Counted from the first letter of the stretch, positions 44,938 to 53,760 are shown. The stretch is 64,000 nt of DNA from JALHST01 sp963798435 (GCA_963798435.1 CAWCTF010000005.1:62001-126000); one strand, 5' to 3'. The notes: a model not told the origin generated them from the letters alone. Numbers and translations are program-made.

Positions 44938-46659
44938 ATGAACGCGACAGGTTGGATTATTTTTATTCTAATTGTACAAGTAATCCATTTTTTGGGCACT
45001 TGGAAATTATATGTAAAAGCAGGAAGAAAAGCTTGGGAAGCCGCTGTTCCGGTCTATAATGCCATAATTTTAATGAAAATCATCAACCGTCCTAAATGGT
45101 GGGTGTTCTTACTCTTTATACCCATTATCAACCTACTCATGTTTCCAGTGGTTTGGGTCGAGACCATTCGGAGTTTTGGTAGAAACAGTCTTCTTGAAAC
45201 GTGGTTGGTCATCCTCACCTTGGGCTTCTATATATATTATGTGAATTATGCTTTGGATGTACACTATATTGAAAATAGGAACCTACATCCCAGCACCGCC
45301 ATGGGCGAATGGGTAAGCTCAATCGTTTTTGCCATTGTAGCGGCTACCTTGGTGCACACCTATTTCATACAGCCCTATGTAATTCCTACTGGATCTTTAG
45401 AGCGTACCCTTCGTATTGGCGATCTATTGTTTGTAAGTAAGTTTCATTATGGTGCTAGAACGCCCATGACCGCTATAGCCGCTCCTATGGTACACGATAC
45501 CTTGCCCATTTTAGGTACGAAGTCGTACCTCAATAAACCGCAGATACCGTATTTTCGGCTACCTGGTTTTAAAAAGATAGAACGTAATGAAATCGTTGTT
45601 TTTAGTTGGCCGGCCGATACCGTGCGAATATTTTTCAAAAAAGAAAAAGGTGTCGACAAACCCATCGACAAAAAATCGAATTACGTGAAGCGTTGTGTCG
45701 GGCTTCCCGGGGATTCTTTGGAAGTTCGGGCCGGATATGTTTTCATTAATGGCAAACAGTTACAACTTTCGGACCGTGCCAAGCCACAATACGATTATTT
45801 AGTATATGCGAACAAAGGGGTATCGTCAAAACTATTGAATCAAGTCGGCGCAACCGACTTTACCAGAAAATACATTTCACCCCCGATAAACCAGCAACAG
45901 GCCGATTTAATCAATCCATTTATTTACGGATTTAATAGAAGGGAAGATGGTCAATTAGAGATTTACTCGAATGAAAATGGCATTCCCATTGAGACGATTC
46001 GAAAAAGCGGGCTTTCCCTTACCGAAGAAACGGGCCGGGAGCGAAAGGTACCCTTGACTGACGCTATGGTAAAGGCATTGCGCGCAGATGCCTCAATTGA
46101 TTCTGTGGTGCGAATTGTAGAACCCAAAGGGCAACGGGGAGTGAATTTATTCCCTCAGAATCCATCATATCAGTGGAACTATGATTATATGGGGCCCATT
46201 TACATCCCTCAAGAAGGAAAAACGGTATCGCTCACATTGAAAACCCTTCCGCTGTATAAAAAAATAATACGCGATTATGAAAATAACACCATCAGCGTTT
46301 CTGGCAACCAAATTAGCATCAATGGTACCGTAGTCGATTCCTATACCTTCAAACAGGACTATTATTGGATGATGGGGGATAATAGAGATCATTCTGAAGA
46401 TAGTCGTGCCTGGGGATACGTTCCTGAAAATCACATTGTGGGTACTCCGATTTTTATTTGGATGAGTTTTGACAATTTCAAAGATGCCAAGGGGAACGTA
46501 AATAAACCTTGGAAATGGAAACCACGTTGGGACCGAATCTTTACTACCGTGAACGGAAGTGGTCAGCCGGTTTCTTATTTTAAATATTTCCTAATAGCGC
46601 TGGCTGCTTATTTTGTAGGCGATTACTTTTGGAAAAGAAGAAAAAAAAGTAACCCTTAA
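44938..46659 (+). CDS. lepB: signal peptidase I (large Bacteroidota form)
   Basis: LepB cleaves signal peptides at the outer face of the inner membrane. The 573-residue protein has several N-terminal helices (about residues 4-20, 55-75, 88-105, 125-145) before the catalytic part. Ser153 in IPTGSLERTL is the nucleophile and Lys251 in NYVKRCVGLPGD is the general base; the MMGDNRDHSEDSRAWG box follows near residue 480. About 200 residues are inserted between the Lys box and the GDNRxxS box, much longer than in E. coli LepB (324 residues). A final helix and the basic tail KRRKKS follow. Confidence 0.95.
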   Translation: MNATGWIIFILIVQVIHFLGTWKLYVKAGRKAWEAAVPVYNAIILMKIINRPKWWVFLLFIPIINLLMFPVVWVETIRSFGRNSLLETWLVILTLGFYIYYVNYALDVHYIENRNLHPSTAMGEWVSSIVFAIVAATLVHTYFIQPYVIPTGSLERTLRIGDLLFVSKFHYGARTPMTAIAAPMVHDTLPILGTKSYLNKPQIPYFRLPGFKKIERNEIVVFSWPADTVRIFFKKEKGVDKPIDKKSNYVKRCVGLPGDSLEVRAGYVFINGKQLQLSDRAKPQYDYLVYANKGVSSKLLNQVGATDFTRKYISPPINQQQADLINPFIYGFNRREDGQLEIYSNENGIPIETIRKSGLSLTEETGRERKVPLTDAMVKALRADASIDSVVRIVEPKGQRGVNLFPQNPSYQWNYDYMGPIYIPQEGKTVSLTLKTLPLYKKIIRDYENNTISVSGNQISINGTVVDSYTFKQDYYWMMGDNRDHSEDSRAWGYVPENHIVGTPIFIWMSFDNFKDAKGNVNKPWKWKPRWDRIFTTVNGSGQPVSYFKYFLIALAAYFVGDYFWKRRKKSNP

Positions 46660-46727
46660 AAACGAATAACAAAGGTTTGGGTTTTAATTTTAAAACCTAT
46701 CAAAACCAAAAATCGCAGCGAAAAACG

Positions 46728-47360
46728 GTGAACGTACTACTACACCCTACCTACTTTCCTAATATCACGTCCCTTGCTTGTGTCGTTCAAAACGAAGTCT
46801 GTTGGGAAGTGCAGGACAATTATCAAAAACAGACTTTTCGCAATCGGTGCCATATTTGTACTGATACGGGGCGTCATATGTTAACCATACCCGTGCAACA
46901 CGTAGGAGGAAAACAAGGACGTCAAAAATATTGCGATGTGCGAGTAGACAATGCGTATCATTGGCAGCGCCAGCACTGGAGAACCTTACAGACAGCATAT
47001 CGCTCATCGCCTTATTTTGAATACTTTGAAGACGATTTATCATACTTGTTCGAAAAGCCTTTTGAATTTTTATTGGATTTCAATTTTGCATCGATTGAAT
47101 TCTTATGTAATTGCCTTTCGTGGGAAATGCCAACACAGAAAACGAAAAATTACCAATTGGAGACCCAATTTGATGTCGATTACAGATTCCTTGTAATGGC
47201 CAAGAAAACGGTTGAATTTGATCAAGAAACCTATGTGCAGGTTTTTGGGGATCGTCATGGGTTTGTTCCCAATGTGAGTACGCTCGACCTTCTTTTTAAC
47301 GAAGGCACCAATGCCTTGTACTACCTGCAAAATAGAAATTTGGATGTACTGAATGCTTAG
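46728..47360 (+). CDS. WbqC family protein
   Basis: The protein, about 210 residues from the GTG at 46728, matches the WbqC-like family, linked to surface-sugar biosynthesis in some bacteria without a proven reaction. Typical segments are VLLHPTYFPNI at the N-terminus, TFRNRCHI, LTIPVQH, DVRVDNAYHWQRQHWRTLQTAY and the DLLFNEG end. The GTG is chosen because the family normally begins just before VLLHPTYFP; a TTG at 46677 would add 17 residues with no family counterpart. It lies just after lepB and overlaps the DUF6122 gene by eight bases. Confidence 0.82.
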   Translation: MNVLLHPTYFPNITSLACVVQNEVCWEVQDNYQKQTFRNRCHICTDTGRHMLTIPVQHVGGKQGRQKYCDVRVDNAYHWQRQHWRTLQTAYRSSPYFEYFEDDLSYLFEKPFEFLLDFNFASIEFLCNCLSWEMPTQKTKNYQLETQFDVDYRFLVMAKKTVEFDQETYVQVFGDRHGFVPNVSTLDLLFNEGTNALYYLQNRNLDVLNA

Positions 47361-47667
47361 GCCCCTACTGCATTACGGCATTCATTTTTTGGTTCCAGTG
47401 GCGATCGGCTTGCTATGTTATAAGGAACATCGTATAAAGGCCGTCCTAATTTTACTGTCAGGAATTCTAATTGATATTGATCACCTGTTGGCAGACCCCA
47501 TTTTCGACTCCCAAAGATGCAGTATAAATTATCATCCTTTACATTCATATTGGGCCATAGCCGGTTATTTCATACTTTGCTACTTTCCTAAAACACGGCT
47601 TTTCGGCCTTGCCCTACTGATCCACATTTTCGCAGATTGTGTTGACTGTTACTTAATCGGTCTTTAA
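47353..47667 (+). CDS. DUF6122 family membrane protein
   Basis: The 104-residue protein has three or four hydrophobic segments and conserved histidines and aspartates: LLHYGIHFLVP, LIDIDHLLADP, SINYHPLHSYW and LIHIFADCVDC. The pattern resembles membrane-bound metal-dependent hydrolases of the YdjM type, but no activity is known. It overlaps the WbqC gene by eight bases, and its 3' end overlaps the end of the convergent endonuclease-family gene by 15 bases. Confidence 0.8.
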   Translation: MLRPLLHYGIHFLVPVAIGLLCYKEHRIKAVLILLSGILIDIDHLLADPIFDSQRCSINYHPLHSYWAIAGYFILCYFPKTRLFGLALLIHIFADCVDCYLIGL

Positions 47668-48675
47668 TTTGAAGGAAGCCATAACAGGATAATGATCCGA
47701 AAGCCGCTCATTGAAATTTTTATGTGCCATTATCTCAAATGAACTGTCGGCCAAAATAAAGTCAATTCGCAACGGGAAACGCAAAAATTGGTACGTTCTC
47801 CCAAAACCACTCCCCTTTTCGATAAAACTGTCCTGCATATCGCCTTTGATTACTTGGTATACGTTCGAAAATTGCGTGTTATTAAAATCCCCGCAAACTA
47901 GGGTCCGAAGTGAAGATTTGCTCTTGTGTTCCCTAAACTGATTGGCCTGTCCTCGCTGCAATTCAAATGAACGGGACAATCGAGCATAAAGGCCCTCCGA
48001 TAACTCATCGGAAATTTGCATGGCGTGGTGCGGTAATCTTAGCGACTCTAAATGAATATTATAAATACGTAGGGTGTCTCCCTTATATAAAATATCAGCG
48101 AATTCGGCGTCATTGGCACTCTTTTTAAAGTCTAGATACCCCGAGTCGATAATCGGGTATTTTGAAAATATACCCATTAAAGACTTATCCTCGTGGTATT
48201 TTAAATTTCTATATGGATATTGGTCTAACTTTTTTCTTGCAAAATATCCGAATTCCTGAAAACAGATGATATCAGGATCTTCATGGTTGATTAATTGTAA
48301 AATATCCTCGAAAACATTCGGCTTTTTAAGCTGCCCGGTTCTATTGAAACCGCGCACATTAAAGGTCATGACCTTGAGTTCATCGGCACTCATTTTGGTA
48401 TGCGGCGCCCTGAATTCATAAAAGGTACCAAGCAAAAAATAGCCGAGCATAAGAATAATAAACGAAACTGAAAATTGCCATTTCCGCTGAACTGCCCAAT
48501 AGGCAGAAAAGAGAAGGTTCAGAATCACTAAAAAAGGGACCATCAGATTCAAAAAAAACACGAAGGGTACTTTTTCAATAGCTACAATTGAAGTTACTGA
48601 AGCGATGAAAAGTAATAGAGCGACCGCTAAATTGCTAATGAATACAAACGTATTGAACCTTGATAATCCTTTCAT
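47653..48675 (-). CDS. membrane-anchored endonuclease/exonuclease/phosphatase family protein (paralogue 1)
   Basis: The 340-residue protein has two or three N-terminal helices (about residues 8-95) and a C-terminal EEP-fold domain. Active-site motifs are VMTFNVRGFNR, DIICFQEF (metal-binding Glu), YNIHLES, VCGDFNNTQFS (general acid region) and LSDHYPVMA with the final His. These enzymes cleave phosphodiesters or phosphomonoesters, and the substrate is unknown. The start at 48675 is chosen because it begins just before the first helix, as in the paralogue next to it. It ends by overlapping the convergent DUF6122 gene. Confidence 0.88.
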   Translation of the reverse strand: MKGLSRFNTFVFISNLAVALLLFIASVTSIVAIEKVPFVFFLNLMVPFLVILNLLFSAYWAVQRKWQFSVSFIILMLGYFLLGTFYEFRAPHTKMSADELKVMTFNVRGFNRTGQLKKPNVFEDILQLINHEDPDIICFQEFGYFARKKLDQYPYRNLKYHEDKSLMGIFSKYPIIDSGYLDFKKSANDAEFADILYKGDTLRIYNIHLESLRLPHHAMQISDELSEGLYARLSRSFELQRGQANQFREHKSKSSLRTLVCGDFNNTQFSNVYQVIKGDMQDSFIEKGSGFGRTYQFLRFPLRIDFILADSSFEIMAHKNFNERLSDHYPVMASFKLKTD

Positions 48676-48781
48676 TGTTTTACTATATAAGAAAGCCTGG
48701 ACTACTAACAAATCTTGAATAAGCGGCACCATCCACCCTATTGATTCGCAGGGCCTTTTTCAAATTAATGGGCGTTTTCAA

Positions 48782-48813
48782 TCAAATTTGGGCCATAACA
48801 ATCCCAAATTTGA
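48782..48813 (-). repeat. perfect 11-bp inverted repeat between the EEP paralogues
   Basis: TCAAATTTGGG (48782-48792) and CCCAAATTTGA (48803-48813) pair perfectly around a 10-base loop, about 40 bases after the stop of the upstream EEP gene on the - strand. No T-run follows, so an mRNA-stabilising or processing hairpin, or a weak terminator, are the likely readings. Confidence 0.7.
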
Positions 48814-48851
48814 ATGGGCCTCGAATCACTATGCTATTAACGTTGTTATAC

Positions 48852-49871
48852 CTACAATCGTATCGATGCCATCACGGGAAAATGATCTGAAAGTCGCACA
48901 TCAAAGTTCTTGTGGGCCATGATTTCAATAGCGGGGTCGACAAAAATATAATCGATACGAAACGGTAAAAATTTAAAATCATAGGTTCGCCCATAACCAA
49001 AACCCTTTTTCTCGAACGAATCTTGTAAATCGCCTTTTAACACCCTATAGACATTTGAAAATTGGGTATTGTTCAAATCAGCACATATGATTTTTTTAAG
49101 TTTGGATTGATCTGCATGTCTCCGTATCAAGTCGGCCTGTTCTTGTTGTTTTACAAATGAATTGCCCAACCTTTTTAATAATCTTTGGGGTTGTTCCCTT
49201 TTAAAATTACCCGCACGAACCTTTAATGATTCTAAATGCGCATTATACAATCGCACGGTATCTTTCCCGATGACCAAGTCAGCAAAAATGGCATTGTTCG
49301 AAGTGTCTTCAAAATCGAAGGCGCCTTTATTAATTATAGGGTATTTCGAATAAATGGCTTGGGCTGAACCTAGCTCGGGATTCCTCCCATAGTTCACAAA
49401 ACTATAAGGATATTGTTTAAAGCTCTCATCGTAGGTATGGGTGTAGTCAAATTCTTGAAAGCAAATGATATCAGGATCTTGAGCGGCGATGAAAGCAAGG
49501 ATATCTTGTCCGATTTCAGAATAATAATCATCTAAACCACTGAAAGACAATGTATTGAAAGTCAAAATACGAAGATGCTTCGACGAAATTTCTGAATTCG
49601 AATCAAAAATACGAATAAATGGATCTTGAATAAAATAGCCGATAAACAGCACAAGAAAGGAAAGCCAAAAATATTTTGTGCTTCGCAGCAACCAATACAG
49701 ACAAAATACTACGTTCACGGCTACCAAAAAAGGAGCGGCCAAACTTAGAAGAAATAAATAGGGAAAGTGGGCTACGGAGACATAGGTCACCAAAATGGCC
49801 AAAAATAACAGCAGTGCAGAAAGGATATTAACTGAAAAAACTATTTTGTCAATCAAAGGCAATCCCCTCAT
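48852..49871 (-). CDS. membrane-anchored endonuclease/exonuclease/phosphatase family protein (paralogue 2)
   Basis: The 339-residue protein is a close relative of the gene just downstream. It shares the N-terminal helices (about residues 8-85), LTFNTLSFSG, DIICFQEFDY, YNAHLES, CADLNNTQFSNVYRV and the final LSDHFPVMASI. One difference is CADLNN here against CGDFNN in the paralogue; both keep the key Asp and Asn. The shared layout and order indicate a tandem duplication. It starts four bases after the rhomboid stop, so it belongs to the mutL operon. Confidence 0.88.
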   Translation of the reverse strand: MRGLPLIDKIVFSVNILSALLLFLAILVTYVSVAHFPYLFLLSLAAPFLVAVNVVFCLYWLLRSTKYFWLSFLVLFIGYFIQDPFIRIFDSNSEISSKHLRILTFNTLSFSGLDDYYSEIGQDILAFIAAQDPDIICFQEFDYTHTYDESFKQYPYSFVNYGRNPELGSAQAIYSKYPIINKGAFDFEDTSNNAIFADLVIGKDTVRLYNAHLESLKVRAGNFKREQPQRLLKRLGNSFVKQQEQADLIRRHADQSKLKKIICADLNNTQFSNVYRVLKGDLQDSFEKKGFGYGRTYDFKFLPFRIDYIFVDPAIEIMAHKNFDVRLSDHFPVMASIRL

Positions 49872-49875
49872 TTTC

Positions 49876-50760
49876 TCAATCTTCTTTGCCGGCCTTAAAT
49901 AAAAAGTCCTTTTCGGTCTTGGTCAGGCTTTCATAACCTGATTTACTGATTTTATCTAATATGGTATCGATCTTGCGTTGGTGTGCTTCCCTTTCGTAAT
50001 CAACTTTAGGTTTGGTGGCCACCTTGGTCTTTCGATACACTGTTTTCATGGGCGATTTTTTCTCCTTGCGTTTAAATAAATTACCGATACTATCCAAGAA
50101 ATTTGAAAAGCCCGCGCCAATATCCCTCCCCTTAACTAGCTGCCTTGCATAAAAATATCCCAAAAATGCGCCGCCTAGGTGGGCTAAATGGCCGCCGGCA
50201 TTTGACCCATACGGAATTTGAATTAGGTCGACAAGAACGACAAAGACACCCACTTGCCATAATTTAACATTGAAGAAGATCACCCTCACTTCTTGAGCGG
50301 GCATATACGTACAGACAAAAATAAGGATTGCAGTTACACCCGCTGAGGCTCCAATTAGGGCTGTATTTGATGCCAATAGTGCCGGAAATATATTATAGCT
50401 CAACAAAAAAACGAGGCCTCCTAATAGTACCCCAAGAAAATAAACATTGATAAATCGTCTATTTCCAAAGAGATTCAAAAATATACGACCCGCAAAATAC
50501 AATAACACCATATTCCAAAAAATATGTCCTAGGCTCCCATGAAAAAAAGAATAGGTAATCAAAGACCAAGGCTGTCCTATGAATTCTGCAAAGTTCTTGG
50601 GCAATTGAAACCATTGATCAAAAATAAATTTTGGCCACCCAAAAAGAAAAGGCACCAAGGCATTCAAGATAAATATACAAACATTGACAGCTATGAGCTT
50701 CTCGGAGATGCTCAAGCGTGCAAATTGATATTTTAGACTGCTATTCGACATTAATTCCAC
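49876..50760 (-). CDS. rhomboid family intramembrane serine protease with DUF6576 tail
   Basis: The 294-residue protein has six or seven membrane helices. The catalytic dyad is Ser139 in IGASAGVTAIL and a His in HLAHLGGAFLGY (about 191-194). The usual HGSLGHIFWNM segment lies near residue 74. After the last helix comes a basic cytoplasmic tail ending in a DUF6576-like segment (RKIDTILDKISKSGYESLT, KDFLFKAG). It overlaps the other rhomboid gene by 10 bases. ATG at 50751 is an alternative start three codons in. The substrate is unknown. Confidence 0.9.
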   Translation of the reverse strand: MELMSNSSLKYQFARLSISEKLIAVNVCIFILNALVPFLFGWPKFIFDQWFQLPKNFAEFIGQPWSLITYSFFHGSLGHIFWNMVLLYFAGRIFLNLFGNRRFINVYFLGVLLGGLVFLLSYNIFPALLASNTALIGASAGVTAILIFVCTYMPAQEVRVIFFNVKLWQVGVFVVLVDLIQIPYGSNAGGHLAHLGGAFLGYFYARQLVKGRDIGAGFSNFLDSIGNLFKRKEKKSPMKTVYRKTKVATKPKVDYEREAHQRKIDTILDKISKSGYESLTKTEKDFLFKAGKED

Positions 50761-51494
50761 CGTCTATTATTATAACTATTTCTTTTCCAATACCACATAA
50801 TGATAAATCCTATAAAGGCTCCGCCAACGTGGGCCATATAAGCGGTATTTCCAGGGCTGAAGAATGATTGCCCCGATATAGCCGAAATCACATCGAGTAA
50901 AATAATTCCGGGTATGAAGTATTTAGCCTTGATGGGTATTGGTAAAAATATCAGCATAAGACGTGCCTCTGGATTCATCATCCCAAAGGCAGCCAAGATG
51001 CCCATGATACATCCTGAAGCTCCGACCATTGAAGCATTGTATATCGGAAATATCTCTTTCAAATGCGCAAGTTGAGAACCGTCTAATCCACCGATCGCCT
51101 GGTTCGATGTCAGCATCTGGGTAATCTGGGCAGGGCTCAATCCTGAATCGACCAAGTCAGTAAATCCAGGTAAATAATTAAAGTAATAAAAACCAAGTTG
51201 AAAAAGTACGGCTCCCAAACCAGCCGAAAAGTATAAGAATAAGAAACGATTCTTTCCCAAACTTTCTTCAACTGGCGATCCGAACATCCATAAAGCGAAC
51301 ATGTTGAACGCAATATGCATAAATCCACCATGCATAAACATATGGGTAACGATTTGCCAAATCCTGAAATTTTCATTTTTAGGAAAATAAAGGGCAAACC
51401 ATGCCATCATTTGTGGTTCGTACATCAAGGTGGCTATAAAAAACAAACCATTTATTATCAATAAATGCTTGACTGCTTCGGTAATCCTCATCAT
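50751..51494 (-). CDS. rhomboid family intramembrane serine protease
   Basis: The 247-residue protein is a second rhomboid, with Ser160 in SMVGASGCIMG and His222 in AYMAHVGGAFIGF, and the HMFMHGGFMHIAFNM helix near residue 51. It lacks the long cytoplasmic tail of its neighbour. An unusual soluble loop (about residues 105-150) lies between helices. It follows mutL immediately and overlaps the next rhomboid gene, so both are expressed together. Confidence 0.9.
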   Translation of the reverse strand: MMRITEAVKHLLIINGLFFIATLMYEPQMMAWFALYFPKNENFRIWQIVTHMFMHGGFMHIAFNMFALWMFGSPVEESLGKNRFLFLYFSAGLGAVLFQLGFYYFNYLPGFTDLVDSGLSPAQITQMLTSNQAIGGLDGSQLAHLKEIFPIYNASMVGASGCIMGILAAFGMMNPEARLMLIFLPIPIKAKYFIPGIILLDVISAISGQSFFSPGNTAYMAHVGGAFIGFIIMWYWKRNSYNNRRWN

Positions 51495-53345
51495 CTATAT
51501 AAATTTTTTATCAATGTCGTTTTCATTGATGGTAATGTATATTGGTTTGTTGAACGGACTCACCCTTGATTCCTTGCAAGCAAACAAATCATTTACGAGG
51601 GCTACTTGGGATGATCCGTCTAAAACTTCGCCGGTCTTCACGGCTAGCATTTTAGAAAGGGTTTTTGATATCCTATCGGTTTGTGAAAAACTATTTCCCT
51701 CAATCTCCATTTGATAGTCTGAAAGCAATTGGTCTAAGACCATCCCGACTTCACTCTCAGCCATTAAAACAGGTACGCCCATCACCTGGACATTTTCATC
51801 AAGCAATGGCCCAAACGCAAATCCCATACTTTCAAGACTTTCCATAATCTCCTGTAAAAGCACCATATCAGATTTCGAGAATGTAAGTGACAAAGGAAAT
51901 AATAATTGTTGGCTTACGGTATCCTTAACCGTGCCATTTCTTAACAATTTTTCATACAAGACCCGCTGGTGCGCCCTGCTCTGATCAATGACCACCATGC
52001 CCGATTTTATAGTGGTAACGATATATTTCCTACGCAACTGAAAGGTAGGTACACCCGATTCGATATCATTGGTTTGCCCTTCGAAAATAGAACCGGTGAT
52101 AACGTCAGACTCATAGCGTTCGCCATCTGCACCGTCTTCTGCATTAAAATGTGATCCGACTCCGGTATATAATGCCTCCCAATTTGCGGGAACCTCTTTT
52201 CGGGAATAGGCACCATGCCCTGTAGGCACTTTCTCCTGTATAAAAGGATTAAAGCCCCTATCGACTGATACATTGGGCATTATCGCGTACTTATCTTTAT
52301 AGTCATAGGGCGTTTCCAAGTTTTGATCATGTTCAAAGTCTAGGACCGGAGTGACACTAAATTGACCCAAGCTGTGCTTAATGGTCGAGCGTATTATGGC
52401 ATACAGTGAATGTTCATCGTCAAATTTCACTTCAGTTTTCGTCGGGTGTATGTTAATATCGATTGATGCCGGGTCTACCTCCAAATAAAGAAAATAGCCA
52501 GGATAAACATCGGGGCGAAGTAATCCCTCAAAGGCCGATACCACCGCGTGATGTAAATACGGACTTTTGATAAATCGATCATTAACAAAGAAAAATTGTT
52601 CCCCCCTACTCTTTTTGGCAAATTCAGGTTTGGTGATAAATCCCGCTATTTTTACCAGGGGTGTCTGTTCATTTACGGGAACCAGCTTTTGATTGGTCTT
52701 TGCCCCAAAAACATGAACGACCCGTTGTCTGTAATTTTCGCCCGTTAAATGGAACAATTCACTCCCGTTGTTATAAAAATGAAAGGCAATGGAAGGGTGT
52801 GCTAATACCACCCTATGAAATTCATCGATAATATGTCTTAATTCTACATGGTTCGATTTTAGAAAATTTCTTCGTGCAGGTATATTGAAGAAAAGGTTTT
52901 TTACGGCAATCGAAGTTCCTTTAGCTGTAACGATCACCTCTTGGAAGATGAGCTTACTGCCCTCTATTTTGATATGGGTCCCGATATCCCGATCACCCGG
53001 TTTGGTTTGCATTTCGACATGGGCGATTGCAGCAATTGAGGCAAGTGCCTCACCGCGAAAACCTTTGGTATTGAGTTTAAATAAGTCTTCGGCCCTTTGT
53101 ATCTTCGAAGTAGCATGGCGTTCAAAACTTAATCTTGCGTCGGTTTCACTCATACCTATGCCATCGTCAATTACCTGTATCAAACTTTTACCACCATCCT
53201 TTATGATTAGTTTTATCGCAGTACTCTGAGCATCTATGGCATTTTCAAGCAATTCCTTGACTACCGAGGCAGGCCGCTGAACCACCTCGCCCGCTGCAAT
53301 CTGATTTGCAACATGATCAGGTAAAAGTTTAATGATGTCTGCCAT
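51495..53345 (-). CDS. mutL: DNA mismatch repair protein MutL
   Basis: The 616-residue protein couples MutS recognition to strand removal. The GHKL ATPase domain is complete: NQIAAGEVVQRPASVVKELLENAIDA, DDGIGM, RHATSKI and TKGFRGEALASI. In the C-terminal domain the endonuclease signature DQHAxxExxxxE is altered to DQSRAHQRVLYE at about residue 454, and the CPHGRP-type region near residue 596 reads SPFNKP. The nuclease site may therefore be degenerate or lineage-specific. It overlaps the small membrane-protein gene by one base and is followed directly by two rhomboid genes. Confidence 0.95.
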   Translation of the reverse strand: MADIIKLLPDHVANQIAAGEVVQRPASVVKELLENAIDAQSTAIKLIIKDGGKSLIQVIDDGIGMSETDARLSFERHATSKIQRAEDLFKLNTKGFRGEALASIAAIAHVEMQTKPGDRDIGTHIKIEGSKLIFQEVIVTAKGTSIAVKNLFFNIPARRNFLKSNHVELRHIIDEFHRVVLAHPSIAFHFYNNGSELFHLTGENYRQRVVHVFGAKTNQKLVPVNEQTPLVKIAGFITKPEFAKKSRGEQFFFVNDRFIKSPYLHHAVVSAFEGLLRPDVYPGYFLYLEVDPASIDINIHPTKTEVKFDDEHSLYAIIRSTIKHSLGQFSVTPVLDFEHDQNLETPYDYKDKYAIMPNVSVDRGFNPFIQEKVPTGHGAYSRKEVPANWEALYTGVGSHFNAEDGADGERYESDVITGSIFEGQTNDIESGVPTFQLRRKYIVTTIKSGMVVIDQSRAHQRVLYEKLLRNGTVKDTVSQQLLFPLSLTFSKSDMVLLQEIMESLESMGFAFGPLLDENVQVMGVPVLMAESEVGMVLDQLLSDYQMEIEGNSFSQTDRISKTLSKMLAVKTGEVLDGSSQVALVNDLFACKESRVSPFNKPIYITINENDIDKKFI

Positions 53346-53644
53346 TATTTTTGGTAGAAGATAGAAAGATCGAAATCTATGATATATAAAAAAACGAGGA
53401 TTAGAAGTGTCAGGATTATCAACATGCGTATTTTCAAATTACGATCCCCTCTTTTTTTTAGGTCACCCATGGCAGTTTGAAACTTGCCTTTGAGACCTCT
53501 AGGGGCATCTACGGTACTTCGATACCTATCGAATTTATGCTCAACCTTATAAGGACTTCCTTCTCCCTTATTTTCATAGTACCTTGGAGCATAATCGAAT
53601 TTTTTGTTCTTATTAAAACGCGTAAATTTTTGTAAAATACCCAT
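53345..53644 (-). CDS. small hypothetical membrane protein (sometimes mislabelled riboflavin synthase beta)
   Basis: The 99-residue protein has a conserved basic N-terminal half (FNKNKKFDYAPRYYENKGEG) and one C-terminal membrane helix (about residues 73-92). Similar flavobacterial proteins have, as I recall, been called riboflavin synthase subunit beta, apparently because ribH lies nearby; nothing in the sequence supports that activity. The start at 53644 is supported by an exact TAACTTTG box five bases upstream and by the family-like MGILQKF beginning; a longer frame to 53707 is rejected. Its stop overlaps the mutL ATG. Confidence 0.75.
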   Translation of the reverse strand: MGILQKFTRFNKNKKFDYAPRYYENKGEGSPYKVEHKFDRYRSTVDAPRGLKGKFQTAMGDLKKRGDRNLKIRMLIILTLLILVFLYIIDFDLSIFYQK

Positions 53645-53649
53645 TAAGC

Positions 53650-53657
53650 CAAAGTTA
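53650..53657 (-). promoter_or_regulatory. -7 box five bases from the ATG of the small membrane protein
   Basis: On the - strand TAACTTTG matches TAnnTTTG exactly and is followed by GCTTA and the ATG at 53644. This predicts a nearly leaderless mutL-operon transcript. The -33 box is not clear. Confidence 0.5.
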
Positions 53658-53709
53658 CTTAAATTCAAAAAATATGCCGTATAAGCTTTGTGAAAATTTG
53701 TTAACATCC

Positions 53710-53760
53710 TTCTAAGTGCAGCTTGTAATGGGACGTCCTGATTCGACCGCCCACTTAGAA
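53710..53760. repeat. 9-bp inverted repeat between ribH and the mutL operon
   Basis: TTCTAAGTG (53710-53718) and CACTTAGAA (53752-53760) are perfect complements around a 33-base loop that holds the palindrome GGACGTCC (53731-53738). It lies after the ribH stop, so it may end or protect that transcript. No T-run follows. Confidence 0.6.
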
